A stretch of 64,000 nt of DNA. Source: Balaenoptera acutorostrata (taxonomy: Eukaryota; Chordata; Mammalia; Artiodactyla; Balaenopteridae). The position numbers were made by a program, and so were the translations under genes. The stretch is taken from NCBI RefSeq assembly GCF_949987535.1, contig NC_080068.1, positions 80,129,254 to 80,193,253 of the forward strand. Reading direction: 5' to 3'. The notes beneath the pieces are model-generated. The model was not told where the DNA came from. It searched no databases and worked only from the letters and a program-made list of their open reading frames with translations. The first letter of the stretch is position 1. Every line of letters begins with the position of its first letter. Below are positions 22,960-34,335 of the stretch, piece by piece.

Positions 22960-23600
22960 AGTGGCTGAATTTATTACCGAACCTAACATGGGTCTGCTCA
23001 ACTACGGGAAGTAAAACCAATCTACTGACACCAGGTGGTGGTGAAGGAAAGTACAGCGTTTATTGCAAGGCACCAAGCAAGGAGCTCAAGACAGCTAGTG
23101 CTCAGAACACCCGTAATCCCCAATGGGTTTCAGCAAAGCAATTTTGGTTTTGGCTGCACCGTGAGGCATGCGGTATCATAGTTTCCCGACCAGGGATTGA
23201 ACCTGCACCCCCTGCAGTGGAAGCACAGAGTCTTAACCACTGGACGGCCAAGGAAGTCCTAGCAAAGCATTTTTAAAGGCCAGGTAAGGGAGAGGCATCC
23301 CAGGGTAAGTGATCAGCTCGTGCACAATTCTCTGATTGGTTGATGGTGAGGTAACAGGGCGGTGTCACAGGGGTTAACATTATCAATCCTTAGGGGCCAG
23401 TAGATCTGGGGGCTGTGTGCTCATGGTCATCAAGTAGTTAATTTCTTCCATTTGGTGGGGTTTCATATCTGTAAAACAACTGAGGAAATGTGCATCAGAT
23501 ACTATTATCTAGGTCCTTCAGAGAGGAGCTAAAGCAGAGGATATGGAGGAGGGATCTGTCCCGGGAAGGCCCCATAGGATCCTGCTCGGTTAGCAATTCA
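22960..23600 (-). mobile_element. Endogenous retrovirus LTR (minus), split by a SINE
   Basis: Read on the minus strand this has LTR layout: CCAAT ('ccaatcagagaattg', about 23339-23325), a TATA-like 'tttaaaaatgc' near 23278-23268, and an AATAAA polyadenylation signal at 23064-23059. I recognise it as an LTR common in cetartiodactyl genomes but cannot name the family. No gag, pol or env remnant adjoins it, so it appears to be a solo LTR. The right boundary is approximate. Confidence 0.65.
23146..23260 (-). mobile_element. Short tRNA-type SINE inside the LTR
   Basis: The minus-strand copy begins 'ggacttccttggccgtccag' and lacks the long CHR body. 'agcaaagca' with a following T/A run flanks it (23132-23145 and 23261-23274), giving a clear 14-bp target duplication. 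It interrupts the LTR between its TATA-like box and its polyadenylation signal. Confidence 0.93.
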
Positions 23601-24199
23601 TCCAGGACTGTTTGTTGCATGATGATCCTGGAGCTCTCGTTCATTAAAAGTTCATTCACTACATGATAATTGAGCCCATCTGGGTGAGGACACATCGGTG
23701 AACAAAACAGATACTGCCCCTGCCTTCATGCCACTCACAACCTCCTTAAATCGTCCACCTCGAATGAAAGACCACTGAGCTCACCCTTGTCATTAAGACC
23801 CCACAGTTGCTGTACGACAATCCCACCCAAACCTCAGCCCTGGTCTCATCATAGAAAAGTGAGCTCCGTGTGCAAGGAAACGCAGAATGTGATAATGTCA
23901 CAGAGGACAGATCGCCAGCTGGTGACCCGGGGGTCAGCACAGCTTGTTGGAAACTTTGTAACAAATTTCTGATATTGGCACATGGTAGTTCAAACAAATA
24001 AACATTCCCATTTCAGCAGATTCCTTTGTAAGAAATAATAATTCTCTATTCAAAGAAAGCTGAGCTACCTGTGTGAGTGAACATGTGTGTGTATCTAGAT
24101 GTGTTAGCTCACAAGTATGAGGAAGAGTGCACTTTTCTCCTTGTTTTTTTTATCTAGGCATCCATGGTGGTCAACGTCAGGGAAAAATTACAAACGTCG
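23601..24199. other. Intergenic, no recognised feature
   Basis: A short L2-like stretch at about 23697-23745 ('gtgaacaaaacagatactgc'), otherwise nothing. Confidence 0.5.
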
Positions 24200-24204
24200 G
24201 GGGC

Positions 24205-24330
24205 TTCTGCGTCCAACTCTCTAAATTATTTTTCTGCATGGCCTTGGGGAAGTTACTTAACTTCTCTGAGGTTTTTTCTCTGAGGTCTGATGAGATTTTC
24301 CTCATCTATAATATGAGAATAACTACCATT
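24205..24330 (+). mobile_element. MIR SINE fragment (plus)
   Basis: 'ggccttggggaagttactta', 'acttctctgag' and 'cctcatctataatatgagaa' follow MIR in sense orientation. Confidence 0.75.
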
Positions 24331-24545
24331 TTTCATGCACTTATCTTGTGCCAGATGCTGAAAATTTTAAGTATATTATATAGTTTAATTCACTCCCTCA
24401 AATCCATTAAGGTTTTATTTATACTGATTTTACAAATGAAGAGTCAGACACAGAGCAGCGAAATAACTTGCCTAAGGTCACAAGGCTGGCAAGTGTACAG
24501 GAAGCAGGATTTTAACCAGGGATGTCTGACCCCAAAGCCCACACT
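24331..24545 (-). mobile_element. MIR SINE (minus)
   Basis: 'cttgtgccagatgctgaaaa', 'ttttacaaatgaagagtcag', 'ttgcctaaggtcacaaggct' and 'ccccaaagcccacactctcc' match antisense MIR. It abuts a sense MIR, forming a head-to-head pair. Confidence 0.8.
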
Positions 24546-24599
24546 CTCCAGCACCTCATTCTACTACCTTCTTGCAGGGTGTTTCTGGTAGGACAGGTT

Positions 24600-25016
24600 C
24601 AACTGCAGGTGACCAAAAAACTCAAAATTCTCCCTCACAATTTTCAGGGACTGCAGCTCCTTCTTGGTGCTTTACCATTGCCAACAATGTCAACCTCCTG
24701 GTCTAAGATGGCTGTTCACGTCCAGCCATCATGTCCACATTCCAGTCAGCACAGAAAGGAAGAGACAAAAAGGGGCATGTTCCAGGACTTCCCTGGCGGT
24801 CCAGTGGTTAAGACTCTGCACTTCCACTGCAGGGGGCACAGGTTCAATCCCTGGTTGGGGAACTAAGGTCCCACAGGCCCCGCGTGGTGCAGCCAAAAAA
24901 AGGAGGGAGGGATGTTCCTCTCCGTTAGGGATACTTCCTGAAACTCGCATGCAGCACTTCTGCTTACATCTCTTTGACCACATGGGCACACACAACTACA
25001 AGAAAAGCTGGGCTAA
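24600..25016. mobile_element. Old dispersed repeat, family not named, split by a SINE
   Basis: 'aagatggctgttcacgtcca' with 'catcatgtccacattccagt' and, after the SINE, 'cttctgcttacatctctttg' and 'accacatgggcacacacaac' belong to a dispersed mammalian repeat that I recognise but cannot name with confidence. The piece at 27960-28345 looks like the same family. Confidence 0.5.
24785..24904 (+). mobile_element. Short tRNA-type SINE
   Basis: Begins 'ggacttccctggcggtccag' and ends after 'gcgtggtgcagcc' and an A-run, about 120 bp. Flanks 'gggcatgttcc' and 'gggatgttcc' suggest a decayed target duplication. Confidence 0.9.
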
Positions 25017-27239
25017 ATGATCTGAGTGAAGGAAGTCATCTGCCTAGCTTAAAAAACAAGTGGGATTCTATTATTAAGGAAGAAGGGAAGAATGGATACT
25101 GGAGGACAATCTCCAGCACACGGGGTTATTGAAACCGTGAGGGATAGTGTATGTGAGGTACACTAGTAGGGTACCTAGTAGGTACCTGGAACATAACACT
25201 TTGCTATGTGTTATTGTTGACCTATATCTGGTGTCCTGCGGAACACATGGAAAAAATCATGAATTCAAATCAGACAGGGAAAGGTCACAGAAAAAGGGTA
25301 GGAGAAGGAAACATTCTTAAATCACCGTGATATATGTACTGGGACCTCCCAGTTCACTCGCACCAAAGGGCCGCCTTTGCTCGTTTGCAGCATCCCCGGG
25401 ACTTTGTGGAGGCGGATGAGGAGTTGATGCTCCAGCGGCCATCCCTAGCCGATCCGGTCCCCACCACACGACCTGCTGGATGATGCTATCACAGGCGACT
25501 CTCGGTAAGTAATGTCTACAGCAGCCGTTAATGGAAATGCAGTTTTCATCACAGTAAGAAATTGAAATCTCAGCCAGCCTCTGTGGGTGCCATCTGACCC
25601 ATCCCTCATTTCTCATCAGACGGTGTGTTATTTTCATTCCCCCTCCCCATGATTAACCTTTATCCTGAAGGGTAGAGGGAGCAGGGTAATTGAAATCCCC
25701 AGGAAATCTTCACATCATACTGCCATTCAACAATCTTCCTCAACCATCCTGATACCAGGGCTCTGAGTAAGTAGGAAAGGATCATTTTTAATTTGAGGTG
25801 GAGATATTATCTAGCACAGAAGGTTCCAGATGGCTGCCCTGAGTTGAAGTGACAGACACGCAGCCAGTCTGGAAGGGGAAATAGGAAGGGGAAAGAGAGA
25901 AAAGGGACCCACATCATTGAAATGTTCTCAAATGTATGGGACAGCTTCCCTTGGGTGGGACGGACGTATCTGGGGAATGGACACTGTGCCTGCCTCCCCC
26001 AGCACAAAGTATGTCTGCAGCTCAGTTTGGCTTTTGCTCTTTGAAATGCAAACGATCTGTGGCTACACAAATTTTCTCCCTTGTTCAGAAAAAACTGAAC
26101 TGAACACGATGCAGAGCTGCTCCCTCAGATGCCCCTTTCCTCTGAATTCTGGGTCATTGTCCCTCAGCTCCCGATCTCTCAGAGGCCCCGTGTCCTTCCT
26201 GTCACTGCAGGCTCCTCCCTTGCAGCTTTTATTTTTGCATCACCCACTCGACAGAGTAAGCAAGGAGCTAATAGATTTGCGGCAAAGAGAACATCTGCCA
26301 AGCCATGCAAGTCAAGACATTCAGTTCTTTAATTTTGTTGAGAAAGCAAAAGAGCACTGGTCCTACTCCTTTCGGCAAAGGCCCACTCTGCTTACAGCTT
26401 AAGGTCTTATCTCTTCCCTGTTTTTTTTCTGCCATGGCTCATTATATGACCAAATAGATCCTGGCTGCCATTTTCTTAGCCCAGAACTGATCCTGTATCA
26501 ACCATGTGCAAGTAATTTCCAGAAGGGAAACTATGGTAAAATCAGGAAGGAAGGAAACTTTGATTTTAGCAGACAGCCAGAATCAAAGGCTTCCCCTAAC
26601 CTCCTGCACCCTGACATGTCGCAGCCATGACCAATTCGACATGGATTGGTGATGGGGAGATCCACCTAAGCCTTCCAGAGAGCCGAAGTCCTTTTGTGTT
26701 TGATTGCTCAAGACATTCGAAGGAGGAAAATTGTCCTATCCCTCATTTATTCATTCACGTGTTCTCAAATTCTTCTTCTTGCTCATTGTCTCTCTTTTAA
26801 GGGATACCTCTTTTCCCACCACTGACAGAAGTTCATGGGCACTGGAACTAAATCCATCTGTTCGTCTCTTGGAGGGCATCCTACCCCAACTTAAAGGCAA
26901 ACTGGGATTCCAGGCTGGGGATCATTTCACTGTCCATTCAGTTGGATTCAAGTTCCCTCTTCAAACCTGGAAGCTTCCTCATCCCCACTCTTACCCTAAA
27001 TCATGTTTCATTTGCATCTGCATATCCAGGGGACATTTGAGCCTTTAATAGCAGGACCAACAGGAGACCAGCAGAGTCTGACTTATCCTCACCTTGTCCT
27101 TTGCATCTCTGAATCCAGTGAAACCACGTGATGCCCCTCCAAGACCGCAAGTATGGAGCTGACCCTTTCTCCTTGGCCTCCTGCACAACGGCAGGCCAGC
27201 AGTGCCAGAGGACAGATAGTGAGCCAAGGAAGGACAGAA
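25017..27239. other. Intergenic, no gene recognised
   Basis: No exon, RNA gene or confident repeat. The ORF at 25917-26402 (161 codons) has no recognisable domain. Confidence 0.5.
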
Positions 27240-27244
27240 CCACA

Positions 27245-27400
27245 GACCGTAGATTTCATAGTTATGAGGAAACTTGGAGACTATCCATGCTTGTCACGTT
27301 ACAGAGGGGAGGGCCAAGGTCAAGGTCAAGCACAAACCCGTGGCAGAGCCAGGCCCGGAGACCGAATCTCCTCCCAGTTCAGGGCTCTCTCTGATGTACT
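27245..27400 (-). mobile_element. MIR-like fragment (minus)
   Basis: 'ttatgaggaaacttggagac' then 'agggccaaggtcaaggtcaa' and 'gtggcagagccaggcccgga' resemble antisense MIR-family sequence. Confidence 0.5.
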
Positions 27401-27619
27401 CTGATGAAATGCTGGCTGATTTGAACCAAATGACATCCCCCAACACTAGAGCTCCCACCATCATGGAAAGATATCAAAGAGACATAAATGTAGAACAGTT
27501 GACAGAGAGAAAGGGGAAGGAAATTTTTTTTTATTTACGGACATCTGGTGCTACTATTGGCCTATTCACAATGGGGAAGAGTTGAATGGATCTGAAGGAC
27601 GGGAAGGGAAACTAAGCTT

Positions 27620-27825
27620 TGGAACATGCCAGCATGGGTCTAAGTCCCAGCTCTCACGCATACTAGCTGTGTTACTTAAACATTCTGTGCCTTGATTTAT
27701 TCACCTGTAAAATGGAGATAATAATACTATCTACTCAAAAAGTGAGGATTAAATAAGTCATTTCATGGAAAGCACTTAGGACAGTACCTGACACATAGTT
27801 AGCTGTTGTTACTATTACTAGGGAA
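27620..27825 (+). mobile_element. MIR SINE (plus)
   Basis: 'actagctgtgttacttaaac', 'tcacctgtaaaatggagata' and 'aaagcacttaggacagtacc' give a nearly complete sense MIR. Confidence 0.88.
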
Positions 27826-27959
27826 GGGAAGCATGAGGAACAGCCAGGAGAAAGCCACAGCACATCTGTCTGGCTTGACTGTAAGTAAATCACCCTCCCT
27901 ATTTCTGGTAGTGTTGCTAGGAGACAGTATAGTATGATGAAAAGGGCCTGGGTTTAAAA

Positions 27960-28345
27960 ACTGTATTAGTTAGTGTATGGTGAAGCTGCTATAACAAAGA
28001 AGCCCCCAAATACCAAGACTTAAAGAACAAAGAAGATGATTCCTCTGTCACATCATAATCCAGATGTGGACTGTGCTGGTAAGTAAAGCAGCTCTGTTAT
28101 TTACAGTTGTTCTGGAATCTTGGTTCTTTCCAAGTTGTTGCTCTGCCATTCCCATCAGAATCTTGTCAAACTGAGTCACCACTACATCCAGATTTTACTC
28201 AGCAGGGGGAAAGAAGAGAGCATGGAAGAGGCACCCATAAGCTTAAGGTTCTAAGAAGTAGCACAATGATTTCTGCTCACACTTAAAATGCAAGAATTTC
28301 ATCCCATGGTCACATGTAGCTGCAAGGGAGGCTGGGAATGGATTC
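27960..28345. mobile_element. Old dispersed repeat, same family as 24.6 kb
   Basis: 'tgctataacaaagaagcccc', 'ccagatgtggactgtgctgg' and 'tagctgcaagggaggctggg' follow a familiar dispersed repeat. The name was not recalled with certainty. Confidence 0.5.
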
Positions 28346-28459
28346 TAGCTGGGCAGCCACGAACCCAGAAAGGTGGGGAGAGCAGAACTATGTCCAAATC
28401 CAGTTCTCTCCATTACTAGTTGTGTTTGGGGGCCAGTTATGTGACCTCTTCCACCTCTT

Positions 28460-29060
28460 TTTGCTCATTCATTTAATCAATCTCCATTGTTACTTCCTCC
28501 TTCATTCCAAAAGTACTTCCTGAGCACCTGCTATGTGCCAGGCACTGGTCTAGGACCAGGAGATAGAGTTTTGAACAAGACAGAACAAGCCCCTTCCCCT
28601 CTGAGGAACATTCACTGCCAGGCTAATGAGAAGCCTTTCAAGGACCTTTTCTTTTTATTCTAAATTCATATTCACTTTCATGCTCAATTTTCTATCCTTA
28701 TTTTTTAAACTAATTTTCTAAAAAAGGACCTCAGATATATGTGCTCTTCTGGCCCCACAGAACTTGGATCTGCCCCTACTGCTCTCATGGAGAGAACTTC
28801 CTAGTTGGGAGAAAGAAGGTAAACAAGTAAACAAATTGGGAATTCCCTGGCGGTCCAATAGTTAGGACTTTGTGCTTTCACTGCCAGGACATGGGTTCAA
28901 TCCCTGGTGGGGGAACTAAGATCCCGCAAGCTGCATGGTATGAGCAAAACAAACAAAAAAACCAAGTAAACAAATAAACATATACTTCATTAGATGGTGA
29001 TGAGTATTAGGATGTAAAACAGAAAGGCAGGGTAAGGGGAGAGAGCACTGCTATATTTCA
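28460..29060 (-). mobile_element. L2 LINE (minus), split by a SINE
   Basis: 'agcacctgctatgtgccagg' with 'cactggtctagg' is the antisense L2 3' end. The L2 match resumes near 28775 and after the SINE ('gatggtgatgagtattagga', 'cagaaaggcagggtaagggg'). Confidence 0.75.
28837..28963 (+). mobile_element. Short tRNA-type SINE inside L2
   Basis: Begins 'tgggaattccctggcggtcc' and has the 12-bp duplication 'aagtaaacaaat' on both sides (28825-28836 and 28964-28975). Short-form SINE ending in an A/C-rich tail. Confidence 0.93.
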
Positions 29061-29109
29061 CATGGCTTGAGATCCTCTCTGAAGGGGTATCGCAGAAATT
29101 GAACAAGAG

Positions 29110-29275
29110 GAGTAGTTCCTACTTTTTACTGTGGTAAAGACTACTGTGATTCATCTTCTTATACACAAATCTTTGTGTATGCTTCTGATTACTTTTTTAG
29201 AATGTATTTCTGGTAGTGGAGTTAATAAATTAAAGGGACAAATGTTTTTAAGGTTCTTTAAACCACGTGCTTCTG
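29110..29275. mobile_element. L1 LINE fragment
   Basis: 'acacaaatctttgtgtatgc', 'ttctgattacttttttagaa' and the following 'tttctggtagtggagtt' match an old L1 3' region also seen at 57.5 kb. Confidence 0.6.
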
Positions 29276-29389
29276 AAACCTCTCTTTTTATTGAGACTTC
29301 TCTTTAGGAGTATAAAAGAAGCAATGGCAAAGACCTAGATTTTGAGGAACTTTAAATATCATTTTTTCAAAACTTAAAGAGGCTCGAGA

Positions 29390-29506
29390 TTTTTTTCTGC
29401 CCATGCCACATGGCTTGCGTGATCTTAGTTCCCTGACCAGGGATTGAACCCAGGCCCCGGCAGAGAAAGTGCCGAGTCCTAACCACTGGACCACCAGGGA
29501 ATTCTC
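29390..29506 (-). mobile_element. Short tRNA-type SINE (minus)
   Basis: Minus-strand copy starting 'gaattccctggtggtccagt'. The 14-bp duplication 'aaagaggctcgaga' / 'aaagaggctcaaga' flanks it at 29376-29389 and 29507-29520. Confidence 0.93.
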
Positions 29507-29520
29507 AAAGAGGCTCAAGA

Positions 29521-30740
29521 CTTTTAAGGGTTACTTATATCTGAACAGTCTGGGCTTCTCCATGCCTTAGTTCCTACCTTACCCACCCCAAACACCTATA
29601 TGTAATTCCTTATTCGAGAATTATGTCTTAAGTCACAGAATTTTAGTGCAAGAGGGAACCTTGGTGCTGATGAGTCCATTCCAGAGTTATGCCTGGCTTA
29701 CCCTAGCTTCATGGTGAGTTTACGGTCAAACTAAGATAAAGCCTCAATCTCTCGATTCCTGTGTCTGCAATCAAAACCAATCACAAAATGAAATGTGCCT
29801 GCTGTGTTTTGTGACAACAGAACTTAAGGCAGAAGTTTTAAATAAATATCCACGGATAGGGCCTGCCAGATCTCCCCACCTTGTAGGTGGTTGTGAGCAT
29901 AATAAACATAAAGTACATAGGACTTCAGTGCTGGAACATTGTAAGGGACATTTAAATGTTAGCAATGGATACTACTTTGGTGGCAGAGCAGGGGGAGTGT
30001 CTCAAGACCAGATGTGGGCCCCGTGGGAAAGGGAGCAGGTATGGAGTGCTGTGGGGTGGTCTTGGGTGCTGTAGGCGTGGTCAGAAGACCTCGGCAGAAA
30101 GGGGCTGGCCGTGATACCTCTGGCAGCCCTGGAGCTGGGGCAGGAGTCACATGAGACCACCCAGAGGGATGGAGAACTTCAGCCTGGATCAAGGGAACCA
30201 CAGGAGACAGGGGCCCAGCTGGAGACCTCTGCAGAGCCCGTGCCAGGGCTGGCTTTAATCATCTGCCAGGCCACCCCACAGAGGCCAGCTGCCGGCCCAA
30301 AGGGCTTCGGCCACCCAGCCATGTGAGAACTATCTTATTCCCTTACCTCTCCCCTTTCTGGGCTTCGTTCCAGGCATGGAGGGAGACAGCAGCTAGCAAG
30401 GGGAGGAGGTGAACAGAGGGAGAGGAGTGGAGAGGAGAGGAAAAGGACCATGTCCCCTCTCCCAGGGAAGGCTTCCAGGACCAGGCCCGTCTGAGCCAAG
30501 GAAGGAGGGAAGATTGAAGGCTCAGTTGCAGAGTTTTAATGGTTACTTGGGACTTGGAATGCTAAGATCTGAAGTGAGCCTACTTTTTGCAACTCAAGGG
30601 ACTTTTTAAATTGCCTGAATGTGACAGTAAGTTCCTTGGCTTGTCCAAGTCATCAGCGGGGGTAGAGGGCTTCTGTTGCTATCAAATAAAATTTAAAGAG
30701 ACAATGGGGGACCCCACAAAACTTGAATCTGCCCGTACTG
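29521..30740. other. Intergenic, no recognised feature
   Basis: Purine-rich around 30375-30520. No exon or confident repeat. Confidence 0.5.
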
Positions 30741-30750
30741 CTCTTATGGA

Positions 30751-30795
30751 GTAGATAGGTGATAGATAGGTGATAGATTAGGTAGATAGATAAAT

Positions 30796-30846
<51 letters not shown>

Positions 30847-30986
30847 TATACATACATAATACATGGATGATATATATGTATATAAATGATAGATAGAGAT
30901 ATAGATACATAGAGACACAGAGACATACATACATACAATGTATGATGATAGATAGATAGCTGATAGATAGATGATAGATAGATAGG
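30751..30986. repeat. GATA tetranucleotide microsatellite
   Basis: A pure core of about 11 gata units at about 30795-30839 is flanked by impure gata/tata/cata units out to 30986. The minus-strand ORFs rich in Tyr, Ile, Ser and Leu here are products of this repeat. Confidence 0.96.
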
Positions 30987-31429
30987 AGAGTTGCATTTTG
31001 TTCACATTTCCTGTTTCGTGCTCTTCCAGTGTGCCAGTACGCATGATTTTAATAGTCATTCTGGTTGTGTCACACACATGCATGTTATTTTTCTAGACAA
31101 CCACTTTCCACTAAGAGGACCCACTTATATTCCACTCTAGCACGTTCACTCATGAGTTAGAAGTAACTTGGAGGCTTCTTTTTAAACTTCACCTTCCTGA
31201 TTACGCACATGATAGTTTTATTTTCTATAATCCTTTCACTGCCTCGAGCCCATATACATTATATAGGCCAATATTACTCTGCACTCGACTTAAGCTTAAA
31301 TTGCGATCATTGACTCCTAACGTCTCCGGACCATAGAGTCCCACACAGTGTTTCCATGGTCCTCGAGGTCCTCCCCATCACCCTCCACTGACGGCCTGTT
31401 CACATTCCACTTTGTCAGTTCACTTATTT

Positions 31430-32250
31430 ATTCATTTGTTCACTCATTCATCATTTGTTGGATTGGGTACCTTCTTCATGCCAATCACCCTGTGGGGTGC
31501 TGGAGATATAAACTTGAAAACTGAACGATACACAGTCCCTGCCCTCAAGGCACCTACCATCTACTATTCCATGATTCAGTGGATATGAAATCATTGTGAT
31601 AACAGGTGATAAGGACAATGTGGGCGTTACAGGCAAGGTGCAGTGGGAGCACAGGAGGGAGTAATTGACTCTCCTTGGCAATGGGTCAGATCAGCTGCAC
31701 AGAAGAGAACACCAGGGAGCTGGAAGGGTCAGTAGGACTTTCCCAGGCAGCTGAACAGGGTTGGACAGGTGGAGGGGACATCCAGGAAACACCAGAAGCT
31801 AGAAGAGGCAAGAAAGGATTCTTCTCCACATGTTTCAGAGCGAGCATGGCCCTGCCGACACCCTGATTTCAGACTTGTAGTTTGTGGTACTTGGTTAAAG
31901 CATCCCTGAGAAATGGATACAGGCATCCAGGTTGAAAGGTATGGATGAGGTCAGACCAGTCTTCTTCCAAAAGCCCAAGGAGACACACCTGAAACTAATA
32001 CAACATTGGACATCAACTATACTTCAATAAAAATAATTTAGCTATTAAAAAAAAAAAAGCCCAAGAAGAGATTACTAAGGGCACAGAGCACACTGGGGCA
32101 TATGCTGGAAGAGATTTATTCTGCCCAGGGTGGAGAGGAGAAAAGGGGATTGAACAGGGAAGCTTCACGATGAAGATGACATTTGAAGAGGGCTTTGAAG
32201 AATCTTTTTGTCTCTTAGCTGATGATAAACTTCTGGGAGCCCAGTCTACA
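31430..32250 (-). mobile_element. L2 LINE (minus), split by an L1 tail
   Basis: 'cattcatcatttgttggatt', 'cctgtggggtgctggagata' and 'cctgccctcaaggcacctac' follow the antisense L2 3' end. The weaker internal part continues toward 32250. Confidence 0.68.
31984..32054 (+). mobile_element. 5'-truncated L1 insertion with target duplication
   Basis: Only the last 70 bases of an L1 are present: 'cacacctgaaactaatacaa', 'catcaactatacttcaataa' and an A-run. 'aaaagcccaaggaga' (31969-31983) and 'aaaagcccaagaaga' (32055-32069) flank it. Same L1 3' end as at 20 kb. Confidence 0.88.
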
Positions 32251-32254
32251 AATC

Positions 32255-32930
32255 TATTCAAGTATTTGACAAATATTTATTCAGCACTTTGTGTTGGGCT
32301 CTGTGCTAGGCTCTGAGAATAGAATGGTGAGCAAAACCGGCACGGCCCCTGCTCTCATGCAACGGATAATCTGACGGAGAGACAGACTAATTTCTGTGAA
32401 TACAAATAACCACCCAGAAAAATACGTAAGCATCACTCGGATAAACGATATGAAAGGCAATTACCAAGTGTTAAGAGAACATATTGCAAGGAAGTTGTTC
32501 AAGCCTGAAGGCTGTGAAAGCGTTTTTGAGGAAGTGAAGGGGGGAAGGGTGGCTCGTGCAGATTTGAGGATCTGAAAGACAGCCAGTGTCACTGCAGGAC
32601 AGAAAGGGAGGGACAGCTGATGCTGGAAACAGGCAGCAGCCATGGCTCAAAGGACCTTGAAGGGTTTAGTCTTCATCCTACAAGTGACGGATGGAAGGGA
32701 AATGCAGTCAGTGGATTTCAGCAGGGGTGCCAACAGACAAGATCTGATTCGGGGGTTTTGTTGTTGTTTTTGTTTAGATCAGCTTGATGAGAATAGTGGG
32801 AGAAAGTCAAGAATGGAAGCAAACAGAACCATTAAGAAATTCTTGCACTTGTCCAGCCCAGAGCAGATGGTCTCTTGAACGAGGTGGTGGCAGTGGAGAA
32901 GGTGGATTTAAGAAGTGTTTCTCTAGGTAC
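32255..32930 (-). mobile_element. L2 LINE (minus)
   Basis: 'acaaatatttattcagcact', 'gggctctgtgctaggctctg' and 'cccctgctctcatgcaacgg' are the antisense L2 3' end. Internal L2-like sequence ('ggaccttgaagggtttagtc') follows. Confidence 0.72.
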
Positions 32931-34285
32931 TCAGTGAAGGGGAAAAAAATAAATGAATGAATGAAACCAATGGTCTTTATCTGCAGCTATTCCATATTCT
33001 TCTCTGTCTTCAGGTTTTAAAACACTGTCTCTCTGAAAAGTGACATTGATGTCTCCATATGAAACGTCTTGACATCTGATAATGACGACTCAGTCTAAGA
33101 AGAAGGGGACATTAAATGGTGTTCTGGGAGATGGTGAGACTCTCTCCAGTAGGGGAAAGGGAAGAAGAGAGAACAAGAGGTTGGACCCCTGAAGACTTTC
33201 GGAGGCCATGGAGGACCCAAGGCAAGGACCTATCTGAAGAAAGTGGTCCCTACCTTACCTGCCAGCCGGTAAGCTTCTCTCATCTGATGCTCCCCAAGGA
33301 GCATGACTTACAGGCACCGTGTTCAGAGGGAACATAACGTACGGTTGAGCTCCCTGAAGCACCCTGCAAGGCAGTGTCATCACCTAGGAAGCACCAGAGT
33401 TTCTATAGTCAGATTTAACTCCTTTGTTGCACTTAAACTCTGGACATGGGGGATGAGAATGGAGTCCAGACTATGGCTTTTGCACGGCAAGAGAGGGTGT
33501 GCTTCTTCCCAGGGGCGTGGCACACACCTGAAGTTCTCCCAACCATCGGATTCCCCGCACCTGAAGGAGGCAAAGCGGGAGTCCTGAATGACGAGGGACC
33601 TGGCCAGCTTCTGCAATTTGCGATGTGTTGGGTTCAGATTATTCACTCAGTTGGGTACCTAAGACGCTGCACTAGGTGGGCCTGGTATTCCTTTTCGTCC
33701 TCCATCGTGCCAGGGAAGGATGGAGATTGGAGGAATGAAAGGCAGCCAGCCGTCTTTGAACACCCAAAGTGTCTCACAGCTGGTAGAATCTGAAGAATAT
33801 GGGGGAATTGCTTCAAATCTTACCCTCTTACTATTGTTCAATAGATGCTGGAATGGACTCTGGGTTTAATTTAAAATGAATACTATGTTTTCATCCTAAT
33901 TAACCACACAACAAAAGCTACTTATGAAGTGAACAGATGACTCAATATTTGTTTAATAATAACATCATATTCACATTTTTGCCCAAATTCCAATGACTTT
34001 GAGCTCCCCTTGCCAAATGGCAGGACCTGAGCTCTCCTTTAGAATTTTCCCATTCTTCTTGGACGGTCCCAAAGGGGTGCTGGTCTCTTGGCCACAGGAA
34101 CTGCACAGGGCTGTCCATTGGCTTTTTCTGCAGAAAAAGTCCACAAAGAAGACCCTTAAGGAAACCTCCCTGTCACCACTGGACAGTGCTGAGATTGTCA
34201 GGAGCCCCGCCCCAGGCTTATCCACAGAGAAGTGTTACTCATTTATGCCTTTCACTAACTACATCAGAGCCTCAGCCCTCACCCG
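32931..34285. other. Intergenic, no recognised feature
   Basis: No exon or confident repeat. The ORFs at 33446-33793 and 33993-34427 lack known domains. Confidence 0.5.
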
Positions 34286-34289
34286 CCCA

Positions 34290-34333
<44 letters not shown>
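34290..34333. repeat. (AC)n microsatellite
   Basis: About 22 uninterrupted AC units. Confidence 0.97.

Positions 34334-34335
<2 letters not shown>

Noticed and set aside
30653..31083. Minus-strand Tyr/Ile/Ser/Leu-rich repeat 'proteins'
   Set aside because: Product of the GATA microsatellite.
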